Part shown: piece after piece, positions 1 to 12,663 of the stretch
Layout: every line of letters starts with the position of its first letter
Numbering within the stretch: position 1 is the first letter of the stretch
Made by a program: the position numbers and the translations under genes
Notes under the pieces: generated by a model
What the model was told of the DNA's origin: nothing
Database searches by the model: none
What the model saw: only the letters and a program-made list of their open reading frames with translations
Source: Micractinium sp. NFX-FRZ
Taxonomy: Eukaryota > Chlorophyta > Trebouxiophyceae > Chlorellales > Chlorellaceae
NCBI GenBank assembly: GCA_029339195.1
Contig: JAPTJF010000466.1
Location: forward strand, 1-47,870
DNA length: 47,870 nucleotides
Direction: 5' to 3'

Positions 1-853
1 AACAAGGGAATCTTGGCCAAGTTACACACTCTTCAAATTTGGGGTTGAGTTCAACTTGAGGACTGGCGGCGCTAGTGCCCGCTATGTGCCTGCCATGCAG
101 CAGCCGTGCCTGCTGGTCTGCACGTTGCGAGTGGCATGCCACTGCCCAAAGGATTGTAGCGCTTTCATGACCGTTCAATATATCAGACAGTGGGCAGGCA
201 GGAGGGTGCCACAGTGTGTGCATGGCCGATGGGTGCCCATGCAGGGACTGCCCGCGAGGGCGGTATGCTGTGCGCGCTGCGCTGGTTCTGAGGCATGCAG
301 ACAGAGTTGGCGACTGTTTGAACTCTGCAGAGGACTTTGCCTAACTGCATCTCTCGCATCGTTATGCCGCCTCGGAGGCGCAGGCTTTGCATTGCAGCCC
401 CCAAATTACCACAGTATCTCGCCAACCGCGGCACCCTGCCCTGCTGCCGGCTGCTGTTACTTCAAGGCTTGCCTCCCTCTGCGCATGGCTGGCGTCCTCT
501 GCGGGCCACCAGAAGGAACTCCAACTCTTCCATTCGTGCCGCCTCCCACGCAGCTTCCCACGCTGCGAGTGCCGCATGCAAGTGGGCACGAATCGGGTGA
601 CATTTGGGACGCCAGAGGCGGTGCCGCACTGCCCAGTGCAGCGGCAGCCACACCTGCACCGCCTCAGCCGCCCTTCACGTGCTCGATCCTCTGCCGCCAT
701 GAGCATCACAGCTGTGCATTGGTCAGACGCTGCGGTCGCTTGGGTGCACGCTATAGAGGCCACTGAAGAGAGGTGGATGCTTTCCACCCACGCCCTTCAC
801 CCCCGTGCCCTCCCTTGTGCCGAGGGCTATCTGTCCTCACAACACAAGGCGCC
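1..853. other. No supported gene; leader of the MYND gene
   Basis: Several reading frames are open on both strands, but none shows splice-consistent continuation, recognisable motifs or a convincing start. They have the Ala/Arg/Cys/His composition expected of GC-rich non-coding sequence. The last part presumably carries the promoter and 5' untranslated leader of the gene starting at 854. A gene ending left of the window could contribute 3' sequence here, but nothing decides that. Confidence 0.4.
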
Positions 854-3800
854 ATGATCCAGCTGCGCAGCCTGGCCGGCCTGAGCCGCCAGGAAGCGGC
901 CAGGGAGGTGGCCAACGAGGCGGGGCAGCAGGAAGCAGACCTAGCCGAGGTGGGCTGAAGGCAGAGCTCGACGTCTATCAAGTGGCAGTGGCGGCCTCCA
1001 GCCAGGGCAGTGGCCGTCTTGCCGCCGTTACTTCCGTCGTGCCACGGTTGCCGTCGCCGCCGCCTCGCCGCCGGCCTTACTGCCTGGCACGTGCAGCACC
1101 TACTAGACCCCACACCTGCTCCAGCTTTGTTTGTTTTTCAAACCTCTATTGCTCGCAGGATGAGATGGTGGAAGCTGTGCACGGCCTGATGAACCTGCCG
1201 GCGGTCAACTGCCTGGCACTGTTCAAGACGTCGCCTGCTGAGCTGGCCCGCCGCCACACTCAGTTTGTGGAGCGGTACGAGGTGGGTGCACCAGTCTAAG
1301 GTTAAGAGGGCACATCTATGTCAATGCTGAGAGTTCTGTGTTGGACTGGGTAGTGGGTGCATTGCCACGGTTGCCGCCCTGTGCCCCTGCCCCGCCCCTT
1401 GCTAGCACGCACGTCCCCACCGTGCCCGCTCGCCTTCCCCGCCCACCGCTGTCCGCGCAGGACTTCACGGGTGAATTGGAGGGCGTGCTGGGCGGTGAGG
1501 CCTGCGCTGCGCTGCCTCACAACGAGAAGGTGCTGCTATTGAAAGTGGCGCGCCTCCTGCTCGACGTGCTGCACCCTTCGGAGCAGGCGCAGGAGGGAGG
1601 CGGGGAGCACGGCACCTTCCTCGTGCACCACACCGGCCTGCTGGAATGGATGACGCGGCACCTGAATGCCAACACCCCAGATGACACCGTCCACCGATGC
1701 AGGTGCCTCCAGTGGATGGGTGGGTGCATGGTTGGATGGTGGGCTGTGCAGGCACCAGGCAAGCCAGGAGTCCAGCCGGAGGGGCTGGTGGTGTGCATGA
1801 GTGGCAAGAGGGAGTGCAGGAAGCAGCCAGACCGCTGATGGGGGTTCAACTCCACTCCCGCTGCTTCCTCCACCCCCCTCAGTGGCGTGCTGGTATCCGC
1901 TACCGTCGGCGGCCGGGCCATGTCCGCCACAGTGACGCCTGCTGTGGGGCTGACGCTGGGCCTGCTCAGTCAGGTGGCGCAGTGCACTGGGGCGGCAGCG
2001 GTGCAGCACCCTGGCTCCTGCTATGCACAGGTGGATGCAGCGGGTATGGCACACCTGCAGGACGCCTGCTACAGCATCATCGCACCAATGGCGCGCGGAA
2101 TCGCTGGGCAGGTGTTGACGCTGGCAGGTGAGGCATGCATTCTGGAGGCGGGGAGGAAGGGTGTTGGGAAGTTGGGGAGCACTGCATATGTCCAAGAGCG
2201 CTGGTGGTGCTCGAGGTTATACTTTGCCAGAACGGGCGCTGATGAAGCACGTTGTGCAGGCGTGTGAACCAGGCTCGTAGCTCCCACACTTGAGACCGGG
2301 GCCCTGTTCAGCCAGGGTAAGCAGCTTTGCGTGCAACCAAGCGCTCACGAAAAAGCCGTCAGTCAAGTGGCCAAGCAAAGCTGGCACGTTGCCTCACTCT
2401 CTGCTGCCACCTTCCCAGCAGAGGCTGCTGGGAATTGGGAGCGCAAGCGCTCGGACTTTAGGGTGACAGAGCCGCAGGCGGCTGTGCTGTCGGTGCTGCG
2501 CGAGCTGCTGGCACAGCAGCAGACTGAGCGCCAGCTGCACAGCCTTACAGCTGCACTCATTGACGGCTCATCGGTGAGGCGTGCTCAAGGGCCTACGATG
2601 CGGGGTGACTGTAACACACACATGGCGAGCTTGTGCAGGGTGGAGTGAATGCCTGCAGCGGTCCTGCTGATGGGGAGGCCCAGCATGATCTGGGGATAGG
2701 GCAGAGGCGGCAGAAGCCCTTTTGCGTGTTTGAGAACATGTGTTTGAGAACATGGGTTTGAGAGTTGGATGCTGTGCCGTCTTGGCCAGCTGCAACACCG
2801 CAGTCCTCTGCTGCCTATGCTTCCACTGAGTCAAGCTGTCCTCTGCCTGTGGCCTACTTTCTTTCCATGCCCACAGGCGCTGCTGGACCTGGCTGTGTCA
2901 GCCTGGGAGACTGTGTGTGTGCCCAAGCTGGAGATCCACCGCTGGCTGGGCGTGCTGCGCGCCCACGATGAGCAGCTGGCCCCTGCGTTTGAGGACAGCA
3001 TTGGCCAGCTGGCAGCCATCCTCCCTGCGCTGGCTCAGACCGCCACGCTGGCGGGGCGCTGGGATGCGCAGCTGCCGCAGGGGCAAGGCAAGTTGGTAAC
3101 GGGGGCGGGGCAGAAACATGGCAGTGGAATCAGCAGCCTGGAGTTCAACAGCCGGGCTGTGTGGAGATACGGGCTGTGCTCCATGCTGGCGAGCTCATCC
3201 ACACGGGGCCGTTCCACCTTCTGCAGGCATGGGTGCGCTGCTGCAGCGGTGCGACAGGCTGCACATGCTGGTTTCTGACTTTGCTGCCGGCCGGCCTGGC
3301 AGCGCCTACCAGGCAGGGGCGCGGGCCGTGGCTGAGGGGCGCCTGGTGCCGGCGCATGACACAGGTGAGGTTTACATGTGCTGACGTGGCAAGCGTGGCG
3401 GCGTGAAGGAGGATAGTCAGAACTGCGGTGCTCTCTGTGCGTAGCACAGATTAGGTGGAGAGTGATTGGTTCACTGCCCCCGTGGCACCTGCCTGCGCAG
3501 CCTGCCTTCCTGCCTGGATCCATCCCCTGCGTGGCGCGCCTGCCTGGCTGCCTGCACATTGTCATGCCCCAGCATACATGCGCCCATGCCTGCAGGAGCG
3601 GCAGCGCCGGCGGCAGCAGTTGAGGCAGCTGCAGAGGGAGCTGCGCCTGAGGTCGAGCCCGTCATGTGTGCCGCTGAGGGCTGTGGCAGTACCCAGCGCC
3701 TGCGCCGCTGCAGCAGGTGAGTTGGCTGGGTGTGCTCCTTGGGATGGGGAGGAGGAGATGCCCCCTGTCATTCCTGTCCTGCACTCACCTTGCTCCGGCA

Positions 3801-3983
3801 ACACCTGGCGCACAACTCCGCCTCCCACCCACCCACCCACCCATCCACGCACCTTCCTGCAGGTGCCGGACCGTCTGGTACTGCAGCACTGTGTGCAGCA
3901 AGGCGCACTGCAGGGCGCACAAGCCGGAGTGCCGCCGCCTGAGAGCCGCCGCTGCCGCTGCTGCCTCGCACCCCGCCGCCTGA
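854..3983 (+). CDS. MYND-type zinc finger protein, 483 aa, 9 exons
   Basis: Exons: 854-949, 1159-1281, 1461-1702, 1883-2127, 2419-2573, 2877-3087, 3227-3364, 3596-3716, 3863-3983. All join in frame. The C-terminus is a MYND finger: CAAEGC, then CSRC, YCSTVC and HKPEC, a C-C-C-C-C-C-H-C zinc ligand series interrupted by the last intron. MYND fingers usually bind two zinc ions and mediate protein-protein contacts; there is no SET domain, so methyltransferase activity is not suggested. The remaining roughly 440 residues are helical-looking and unfamiliar. In the finger the usual Trp before the final His is Cys (KAHCRAHKPEC). Intron 6 appears to start with GC (AAG|GCAAGT at 3088) instead of GT, because only this site keeps phase 1. 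The start at 854 is the only ATG in frame; an in-frame GTG at 773 is less likely. The gene is tail to tail with the fragment at 4096. Its function is unknown beyond the finger. Confidence 0.82.
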
Positions 3984-4095
3984 TCTGGAGTGCATCAAGC
4001 AAACTTGCTGCCTCTTTGCCGCAAGGAAGTGCAGTATCTCCACCCATTTTGCTCTGCGCGACCCACGTCGGCAGACTGCATGCAGTGTTGTCATC

Positions 4096-4560
4096 TCAAT
4101 TCTTGTGTTTAGAGTACCCGCCGTCTGCGCACATGGCCCTCTGCTGCGCTGCCACAGCATGCCGTGTAAGCTTGAGCAGCTGCAGGATTCCCAGTGCCGG
4201 CGTGGGGCAGGCGCGGGGGATAGCTGGGAGGTGCTGCACCAGGCGGCATCCGGCCAGGATGGTGGCGAAGGCGCCCATGCGGCGGGCTGGGGACACATGG
4301 GGTGATGTGGGCGGCGCAGCGGTGTCTCCTGGCGGGCCACCACACCCTCGGCATCGGCACTGCTGTCGCATTGCTAGGGATCACGACGCTTGCCACTGCC
4401 AATGCAGACGTACTCTGGGTGACGTGCCGCTGCAGCCAGGCGCCCAGGAGGGAGAGAGGGCTGGCCACCGCATGCGCAGCTGCTGCGCCTGCTGCGCCCC
4501 GCCAGCATTGGGCACAGGCGCTCCCGCCGCGGCCTGCATGCCACCCTCAGTGTCCCTGCA
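4096..4560 (-). pseudogene. Degraded paralogue of the gene at 12664-13475
   Basis: Read on the minus strand, this stretch is clearly similar in DNA and protein to the minus-strand gene at 12664-13475. Shared stretches include LLGAWLQRHVTQS (LLGIWLQRLVTQS in the other copy), APPTSPHVSPARRMG (APPTSPYLSPACRMG) and GGYSKHKN near the stop (GGYSQTQE). The two shared parts lie in different frames, and I could not find a phase-compatible intron joining them here. Upstream, the frame is closed by a TGA near 4555. This could be a pseudogene, a gene fragment, or a live gene with an intron I did not resolve. The family is not recognised. Confidence 0.4.
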
Positions 4561-5003
4561 GATGGACGTGCTCACGCGGAGGGGAGCGAGGTGGCAGTAC
4601 ACATGCTGCTGCCAGTGCATACGCGGTGGCCCTTCAATCCCGCCACTTCCCACGCGCCCGTGCCGTATGTTTCTGCTCTGAGGGCATCTCCCGGGCTGTG
4701 CCTTTGTGTGAAGGTGCTCACAGGCACCGCTGACCGAGGTGGTGCACCACTCCTTTGCTTTCAGCAAGTTGTGGCGCACACTGCTTGCGGTGCGCAGTAC
4801 TCACAAATGTCATTCACAGTGGCATGCAGTGTCGTATGGGCGACGCAATGGGAAGGCGGTCTGCATGCCGGCACCCGCGCAACCACTAGCCTCACTACCT
4901 GCCGTCAAGAACACCGTAGGCAAAGGTGCACCACCCGCCGTTGCCATCCCTGCCCGCCAGCTGCTGCTGGGCGCCGGCTGCTGCCTCAATGCCGCAAGCA
5001 GCC

Positions 5004-8000
5004 TCAGCGCCAGCGGCCGCCCTTCATAGACAGCTGGTTCATCAAGGCTGTCACCCCCTCCGCCGAGCTGAGGTCCGCACCCAGCAGGGCCTCCAGATCA
5101 GCCCCTCCCAGCAGGCCCCCCTCGCTCTCCTCCTCCTCCTCGCTCTCCTCCTCGCTCCCCTCCTCCTCCTCGCTCTCCTCCTCGCCATCCGCATCGTCCT
5201 CCTGCTGCTGCCTCCTGCGCACCACAGGGCGTGAGAAGGCGGGCACATCTGCGTGTTGGCTGGGCCTGCATTGGAGGCAGCACCGCTCTTCCCACCCTCA
5301 CCTGTCACTGAGCTCGAGGTTGGGAACCACCCAACCCTGCTAAAGTGTGCACCTGCCACCAGACAACCAATTTGCAACCCCAGAAGTGCAGTGATGCAAC
5401 CTTCCCTCCCATCCTCTTCAAAACAACACCCTGCTTCCCAGCGCCCTGCGAATCAGCCTGCAAGCCCGCCTTCCTAATCAGGTCCCAGCGGCGCCCTTCT
5501 CCCTTCATTCCACGATTGAAGAGCCCTACATTCCAGCCCCACCTACTAAGCTCCATCAAATCCCTTGGCCGTTGTCATGTGGCCCCCCTACATGGCCATA
5601 CCCCCCTGCAACCCTCTTGGACCGCCTCGCCCCAGCCAGCGCCCGCACCCAAATGACTCCCCCGCCTGCCTGCCCACCTGGCGGCGCGCAGCTCCTTCAG
5701 CAGCGCCAGGGACAGCCGAGTGCGCATGGCGTCCTGCTGCGCCACTTCACGCTGCAGCTCGGCGTCCTGCTGCGCCACTTCACGCTGCAGCTCCTCTAGC
5801 GCCCGGAGCACACGCTCGTCCAGGATTGAGCGGGTCGCTGCAGGCAGCGTGGCAGGCTGGGAGCGGGGGGTGAAGCTTGGGGGCGGAGGCATCCAGTGAG
5901 GTGTTGAGCATGAGGCGGCGGCACGGTGTGCAGGAGGAAGAGGAAGCGAGGCGACAGCAGTTGGAAGGTTGGGAGACGAGCAGGCCCAGGCGGCAGGGTA
6001 AGATCAGGTGGCAGACGGTTGACGTGACTGGGGTGGAAGTGGAGAGGCACAGGCTGCCTTGTGAAGTGGGGAAAGGAAGGAGCAGTGCCGGGCACCGGAA
6101 ATGAAGTCGGCAGCGCGGGCATGAGGTTCAGTGGATGCTGCAGCCTGCCGTTAAGGTGCCTCCTCATGTCCATGCCACGAGCGCTCGCTGCCCCGTACAG
6201 CACGCTCCAGACAGGGGTGCGCACCTGTGCCCGGCTCCTGCAGCACCACATGCTCCGTGCTGTCCTGCTTGTTGGCGGCCGCCATGGCTTGGCTGGCCAT
6301 GGTGGCGGAGAAGGGCGCAAGCATGCGCACCACAGCGGCATGCAGCTGCATCAGGGGGCGCTCGCCTGCAGCCGGGGAGAACAGAGGGGGAAGAGGGGGT
6401 GTGGGGGGCGGGCCGGGGAAGGGTGTGGATACCACTCGTTGCGGGCCCACCAGCGGCCTGGGCAGGCAGGACTGCAGGAGTAGGGGGCATGCTGTGGCAT
6501 GTGTTTGGGCACTTGTGTGGCAGCGCGGGCGGCACTGCACCAGCAAGCAACCACGGCTGCCAGCTGGCAGCCACAAGGGGACACCTGCCCACTGCTCCTG
6601 CACCCTGGCCCGCTCTCGCTCCCTGCCCCACTTGCCTGGCTCCTCCTGCGCCTTGGGAGCCGCCTTGGCCGCCTTGACCGCCGCCTGCCGCGTGAGACGG
6701 CCCGCCGTGGCTGGCGGCGGCACCGCCGGCAGGGCCGCGCCCCAGCGGCGCATCATCTCATCCAACCACACCAGCTGCCCGGCAGCTTCCGCCAGCTCCC
6801 TCAGCTTCTCATTGAACCCGGGGGCCAGCTGTCCCTCGTGCCCGCCCAGCAGCCCTATCCGGGTGTGCAGCTCCATCTTGTACTTCAGCCGGTGGTCCCA
6901 CAGGACCAAGGGCACCGCGCGCAGCTCCTGGGGGGAGGGGCGCGGTGGGAGGCAGGGAGGGGGCGGGTGTAGGGGGGTCAACATGCAGCGGGTGGTCGTG
7001 GGGCCGCCCAAGCAGAAAGTTGCTGGCCTCAGCAGCCCAGGCCCACACTGGGATGCCACACTTCCAGGAGGGAGGAGGCACAGGTCGTAGATGGGTGCAG
7101 CCCGCGTGCGCAGGGGTGGGTATTCAGGGGAGGGATGCTGGTAACCGGAGCCCTCTCTTATGCGTCATTCGTTGGTGAAAAGCTCCAGTACCTCCAACAA
7201 TTGCTGAAGACACCAAGCCCCTCTGCCCCCACATGTCACCTGTATTCAAAGGTCCAGGCAGCATACCGGGTTGACAGCTTATCAAAGCACCTTTGCAAAT
7301 GCGACTCCCAAATGATGCGCACGCACCCCCACCCCCGCCCACCAACCTCACCTGTGCACAGCGGATGAGCACAGCAGCAATCTTGTCCTCCTGCTCCTCC
7401 TCCTGAATCCTGGACAGCGCCGTGGTCAGGTCATGCGACATCGCAGGCGTGCCAATTGTGCGCTTGTACACAACTGCGGCAGCCGGGCGGACAGGGCGGG
7501 GCGACAGCCGATCAGCGTGAGTGCAGGGCAGGAGGGAGGCATGCTGGTGGTGCCTCGTTGGCACTTGGGGCACACCAGACGCGTGGCTTGATGCAGAGAA
7601 GCTGGGGCGCGCCCGCACCCACCATCCGGTCGACCACCGTACCGACCCACACAGGCGCCTCCAGCCGAACGATGCCAGTCCCGCCCCTTGCCCCGCCACC
7701 AACCCAGGTGCCACCTTTGTGCAGCGCAACCTGAATGCGTACTGGGCACACATATCGCGTCTGCCCCCAGTCTCCTGCCAACCGCTTGCTACACTCACAT
7801 TGCCGTCACTCTTCCCCACCCCACCCGGCCGCCCCTCACCTTCTTGCTGCCCCAGCTGCTTGCGGGTGCTGAGCGCGTTTGCCACGGTGTGCTCGCGGGC
7901 CCTGCGGCCCAGCGCAGCCAGCTCCTGCTGGTTGTTGGCTGCCAGGTCGGGCAGCTCGGTGAGCGGTGAGCCCGCTGCTGCCGCTGCCGCCGCCGCTGTC

Positions 8001-9371
8001 TGCTCCGCAGCCGCGCAGATCTGTGCATGCAGCAGCGTCAGCAGCGTGCTGACGACGGAGTAGGTGAGGGTGCCGTTGGCCATGCTGGACAGCACCTTGG
8101 CGCTGCATGGGGAGAGAGAAAGCGGGGGCGGGCGGGAGGCGGCATGAAGGAGGCAGCGGGGAACAGCGGGGAGTGGGTGGCCACCAGCTAGATGGCGGGT
8201 CGAGGGCACGAGGGGAGGCGTGGGCGAAACACGGTTGCCACTCCTTGGCACCACGCGGGTGCTGCCCAGGCAGGCGCCCAAAACAATCCCCCCTCAGGGC
8301 ATCGCCACATGCCACGCCAGCACCCAGCCACCTGGCCACCATCCACCACCCACCGTGCTTCGATACCATTCACGCGCATCGATACGATTCACTCCCAGAC
8401 TTGCATCCCAACTGGGCAGTATCCCCCACCCCCTACGACTCCACTCCCGCCCAACATGCTCGACTGCGCCAGCCGGCATGCAACCTGCCCACTCCCGCAG
8501 GCACCCCCCCACCGCTCCCCCTCAGCTCACCAGCACAGGTTGATGGTGGTCGTGGGGTCGCGTTTGTCCAGCTGCCTGCGCGCCACCTGGATGACGCGGG
8601 TGTGGTGGATGTGGTTGGGCGGCGCGGCCCCGTTGAGTGGGCGCAGAAGGTCCAGCACGGCGTTGCCCTTGCGCTCCACGCTCTGCTGGGGCTCGGGACC
8701 CTGCTGGCCGTCCAGGGTGTCCATCGCGGCGTGCACCTCCTGCTCCAGCGCCTGTATAGCGGGAGGGGGAGGGGCGGGGGAGGCGAGCGGGCACATCAGG
8801 CCCGGGGACCGGGCGCGCCGGAGGGAGCGGCGGGAAGCGCTGGGCGGCGCGTGTTTCGTAGTGCGCCACAGGAGCAGGCATGCGCGCGGCCGTTGGTGGG
8901 CAATGGGCAAGCACTGGGGGCAAAATGGGGTGCACCCACCTTGAACAGGCTGCAGTACTCCCGCTCCTGCTCGGCCGCAGCGCCCGAGGTGGGCACAAAC
9001 ACCTGGAGGGCGGGGATGGCGTCTTCACCAGCGGAGCACGGTGCGCTGCCTCCTCCTGCTTGGCCGCCTGCTGAACAGAGCGGCAGGCAGAGGGTGGGTT
9101 GCAAGCCAGCCTTTGGGAGTCTTGTGGGTGCTGCCAGGCAGCAGCATCAGTGCAGCGGCCGTCAAACAAGCAGCGGCGGCAGCGGCGGCGGAGGCGGGCA
9201 GGCGCCGCCCGGAAGCCCACACCTCCCTGAGGCTCTTGGCCCTGCTGGCCCTGCTGGCAGGCGGCCCACCTTGGCGATGCCCCCCGCCTCATGCTGGGCC
9301 TCCGCCTTTGCCGTGGCCCTCTGACCGCCGGCCGTGAGGCTCTGCAGCCCCTTCTGCAGCTTCTTCTTCAT
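5004..9371 (-). CDS. Uncharacterised 541-aa protein with acidic C-terminal tail
   Basis: Nine exons, listed 5' to 3' on the minus strand: 9371-9270, 9002-8940, 8751-8531, 8102-7840, 7473-7352, 6927-6585, 6365-6225, 5837-5678, 5214-5004. Phases match at every junction and the total is 542 codons with the stop. The start MKKKLQKGLQ is very basic. The middle is rich in predicted helix (for example TALSRIQEEEQEDKIAAVLI). A segment near residue 425 carries an exact 11-residue tandem repeat, ELQREVAQQDA twice. The tail contains about 30 residues of almost only Glu and Ser, followed by GGLLGGADLEALLGADL. No catalytic motif or known domain is visible. Basic start, helical body and Glu/Ser tail suggest a scaffold or chromatin/RNP factor, but that is a guess. 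It shares a 218-bp head-to-head promoter region with the gene at 9590. Confidence 0.75.
5728..5793. repeat. 33-bp tandem duplication, two exact copies
   Basis: Positions 5728-5760 and 5761-5793 are identical 33-bp units lying in exon 8 of the 541-aa gene. The repeat is a multiple of three and adds one extra copy of the 11-residue helix segment ELQREVAQQDA, so the frame is kept. The absence of any mismatch suggests a recent event. Confidence 0.95.
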
Positions 9372-9589
9372 TCTGGCACTGCCGTTGGCTCAGCAGCCTG
9401 CAGGCCTACTCAGCGGATGAGGACCAAGCTGAGGAGAACCCTTAGATTCCAATTATGCCAGCTGGCCGGCCTTCTTGGCAACCCTGGCCTGTTGTTCCAT
9501 TCTGGCCTACTGTGATCTCTTGGGAGGGCTTCCTCTTGTAGCCCAGCTTGCTTCTGTGCCAGCCCCCGTCTCTCAGGCAGCAGTGATCG
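9372..9589. promoter_or_regulatory. Divergent (bidirectional) promoter region
   Basis: Only 218 bp separate the start codons of the minus-strand 541-aa gene and the plus-strand gene at 9590. Both promoters and 5' leaders must lie here or overlap the first exons. No clear TATA box is seen. Co-regulation is plausible but not shown by the sequence. Confidence 0.5.
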
Positions 9590-12421
9590 ATGGCGAACAA
9601 GTTTACGGCCACTGAACTCGACTTGCTGCAGGACCTGTCCATCACCGACCAGCTCGACGAGATGTTGGGGCAGCGCGTGGGCCTGCAGGTGCTGGGGGAC
9701 AAGGCAGGGTCCAGCGGGCGGCGGGCACGGCGGGCGCACAGGCGGGGGGGCCTTGCGCCTTGCCTGTAGGGGTTGCACTGTCGAGTGCTGCACTGCCGAG
9801 CGGTTTCTCGGCAATTCGCTGCAATCCAGCTTTGCTACATGCCATCAATACTTGCCCTGTGTGCTTCTGCATGCAGACGAATGTCGGCTGCCAGGGGCCG
9901 CTCACCCCAGACACGGTAAGCGTTGCCGCTCCGAGCGCATGGCCACCGACAAGCTGTGTGGGAGCGACTCCTGGGGTCCTGATCTGGCTTCATGCAACCC
10001 TTGCATGCAGGGTTTGCAAGGGGCCATGGGTTACTTTCATGGCGTGCTGTCGCGCCAGAGCGCTGTGGGCTCTGACAAGGGTGCAGGCACAGGCACTACT
10101 GCTCCCGGCAGCGGCGTCATAGAGGCCAGTTGCAGCGGCAGAGGCCGAGGCAGTGGCAGAGGACGCAGCCAAGGCAGCGGCAGCGGCGCAGCTTCCAGCC
10201 GCAACGACTCATACCGCACACCCGCACGGCGCCAGGCAGGCGCCCATGCAGGCGTGGGGCGCGAGCGGAGCCTGCTTCCTGGCGTGCCTGTGTTTGGTGC
10301 AGAGGAGGAGGAGGCGGCGGCTGGCCGGGGCGGCGCGGGCCAGGGGGGACACCTATGCGGCATGCAGCTGCACGAGACCATCATGTCGCTGGGGGTGGAC
10401 GGGCCTGAGGTGGTGGTGCTGGGAGGGGTGGGCGACAAGCGCTACGTGCCAGCCAGCCTGCTGCGCATGGCAGCACAGGCAGCGGTGAGGAAGGGTGGTG
10501 GGGTAGTGAGGGGCTGCTTCCTGAGAGCCTGGGACAAGGATATGCAGAGACTGGCTGGCCTGCATGCCATCTGGCACCTCAGTCCTGCGACTGCTTGCCC
10601 ATGAGCCAGTTAAACCCACACCCCAAGCGCCACACCCCGCCGCTGCCTGCAGACCGTGAGTGCGTCGCCCAAGAAGGATGTGAAGTGGACCCAGGTGAGT
10701 TATGGCTTGCTTGGCTGGAAATGAGGCCGAGGCAGTGGAGGGGCAGGGCGGGTAGTAGTGGGTTGAGCCGCCCTCTAGATGCTCCCTGCGCAGTGCCCGC
10801 TCGTCTCCCTCCCTACACCTCGCCTCCCTTGCTACACGCGATGTTTTCAGCGGCAGTGGATGGGCAGCCCGGGTGGGTGGCTTGAGAGCCGCCGTCCAGC
10901 TGCTGTCGTGCCTGGACAGTGCCTGCTCGTCTCCCTCAGCGCACCTCACCTCCTCTGCTACACATCGATGTTCCTTAAGCGGACGTGCAACACCCTCACA
11001 CTGCTCCCTGCAGTCACTGCTCCCTGTGTGAAGGCTGTTTAACGCTCCTTATGTTCCCTCATGCCTTGCAACACCCTGCTTGCCCGCCTGCTTGCACCGC
11101 CTTGACCGCAGAGCTCGGGCGACCAGCTGCGCATGGAGGAGACATTCTTCAGCATCAACACCCCCAGGAGCCCGCGCGCCGCCGAGGTGTTCAGGTTTGG
11201 TGCCGACATCCCAGGATCTGACGTCAAGGTCACCCACGACATCATTTCGGGGTGCACAGCCACTGGCTTGGTGAGGGAGTGCACGCTGGGGGCAGGGAGG
11301 GGCGGGGATGGTGAGCGCACTGATGCATGCGAAGCCGCGCAGACGTGGTCTGGGCCACCCACCGCCTCCCCATTCAAGCCACCGCCGAGCATAACTGCCA
11401 ATTGGGTTGCGCTGGGCCCACGCAGTGCCGGGCTTGCAGTGAGGCAGACTCCCGGCGCGTAACCGCCCGGCCCGCACGCCTGCCACCTGCCTCTGCAGGT
11501 GCACACTGTGGACATGGTGAAGCGCGCCGTGCCCGGCGGGCTCTGCACACAGCTGGTGTTTGACGTCGACAAGAGTGCGCCTGGCGGCACGCCCCTGCTC
11601 ACACAGGTGGGTCCTGGGATGGGTGCACCTGGGGCATAGCTCAGCTGCGGACTGTGGGGCCTCACCTCACACCCAGGGTGGCCGCATGGCCACGGCAGGC
11701 GGCAGCTTTGGCTGGTGCAGTGAGCTACGAGCGTGCGATGCAAACAGCACTGCAGCCCCCCGCCGTATGCGGGGGCGCCCCCTCCTGCCCCCCAGACTCC
11801 TCACGTGTTTACAAGCTCTCTTCTCCCACCGCACCCGGTGCCTGCCTGCCATGCAGGAGGGGTTTGCTGGCCGCATCACCTTCTTCTCGCGCTGGAAGGA
11901 CACTGGCACGGCAACCTGCTCAGTGATGCACATCCCGTGAGTCGTGCTGCGCTGCCTGTGTGCTTCAACAGAAGGGAGGGAAGTGGGAGCGCTGGGGAGC
12001 GCTGTGTGGAAGTGGGGACTGAGTGAGTGCGAGGGTGCCAGGAAGGCTTTGTATGTATGTAGTCAATGCGCGAGTGTAAGGATTAAAGAAAGGCGGCTCA
12101 TGGGATGAGTGCGAGCTGTACGAGCGGGCCAGGTTGGATGTACCGATGCAGCGTGTTGAGTGCGCGCAGCAATTGTGCCTGCCACCCTCCTTGCCAGCCC
12201 CAGCATTCGCCCCCATCACCCGCATTGCCTCATTCCTTTGCCCCTCCCCCGTCCTCTGCACAGCGACGGTGATCCTGCTCAGCGTGGAGGCCAAGGAGCA
12301 AGCCTCCGCTGCCGCCCTGCTGGTCAAGAGGCCCGAGCCCGGTACAACCGTGGCCATGGCCACATGGCGCAGGGTGGTGGGCGCGCTGCAGCGGGAAGGC
12401 CGGGCGGACATCCAGGGGTGA
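9590..12421 (+). CDS. Uncharacterised protein, at least 334 aa
   Basis: Exons: 9590-9688, 9877-9915, 10011-10484, 10653-10694, 11112-11270, 11499-11606, 11857-11936 or 11940, and probably 12264-12421. The start reads MANKFTATELDLLQDLS. The large third exon has a Ser/Gly/Arg-rich low-complexity stretch between an N-terminal helical part and a conserved-looking part (HETIMSLGVDGPEVVVLGG). Exons 5 to 7 look like a compact beta-rich domain (VFRFGADIPGSDVKVTHDI, TFFSRWKDTGTATCSV). The end is uncertain. Exon 7 can stop at TGA 11938-11940 (334 aa) or splice at a good GTGAGT donor, but then the protein-like frame of the last exon (TVILLSVEAKEQASAAALLV) is out of phase by one base. No known family recognised. 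Confidence 0.6.
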
Positions 12422-12663
12422 ATGCCTGGGGTGGCAGTGGCACGAGGCGGGGTGGGCGGGTATGTGCAGCAGCCTTCCTTGCGGGGCGGGACACTGACGA
12501 AGGCCGTGCGCCAGGCTGCCGCAGAGTTGCCTTCACAACGACAGTGTGCCTGCATCTGACAGGAACTGCCCAGCATTTAGCACAGGGCCCGCCAGCTCTG
12601 GCACCTGCTGCTGCTCCTTGAACCCCTCAATCGCCCCTTTGCTGCGTCCCACAGTGAAGCCAA

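Noticed and set aside
56..766. Plus-strand open frame of 236 codons at the left edge
   Set aside because: It opens on a non-ATG start, is Cys/Arg/Ala-rich without motifs, and overlaps equally long frames in other phases; no splice continuation was found.
7124..8281. Minus-strand open frame of 385 codons
   Set aside because: It runs through two introns of the 541-aa gene. The true exons use parts of it, but the intervening sequence has clear splice sites and low-complexity non-coding composition.
12264..12621. Alternative frame of the last exon of the gene at 9590 that is in phase with the donor at 11937
   Set aside because: It reads as Gly/Arg/Ala-rich low-complexity sequence, while the out-of-phase frame looks like protein; the conflict is reported as a finding instead.
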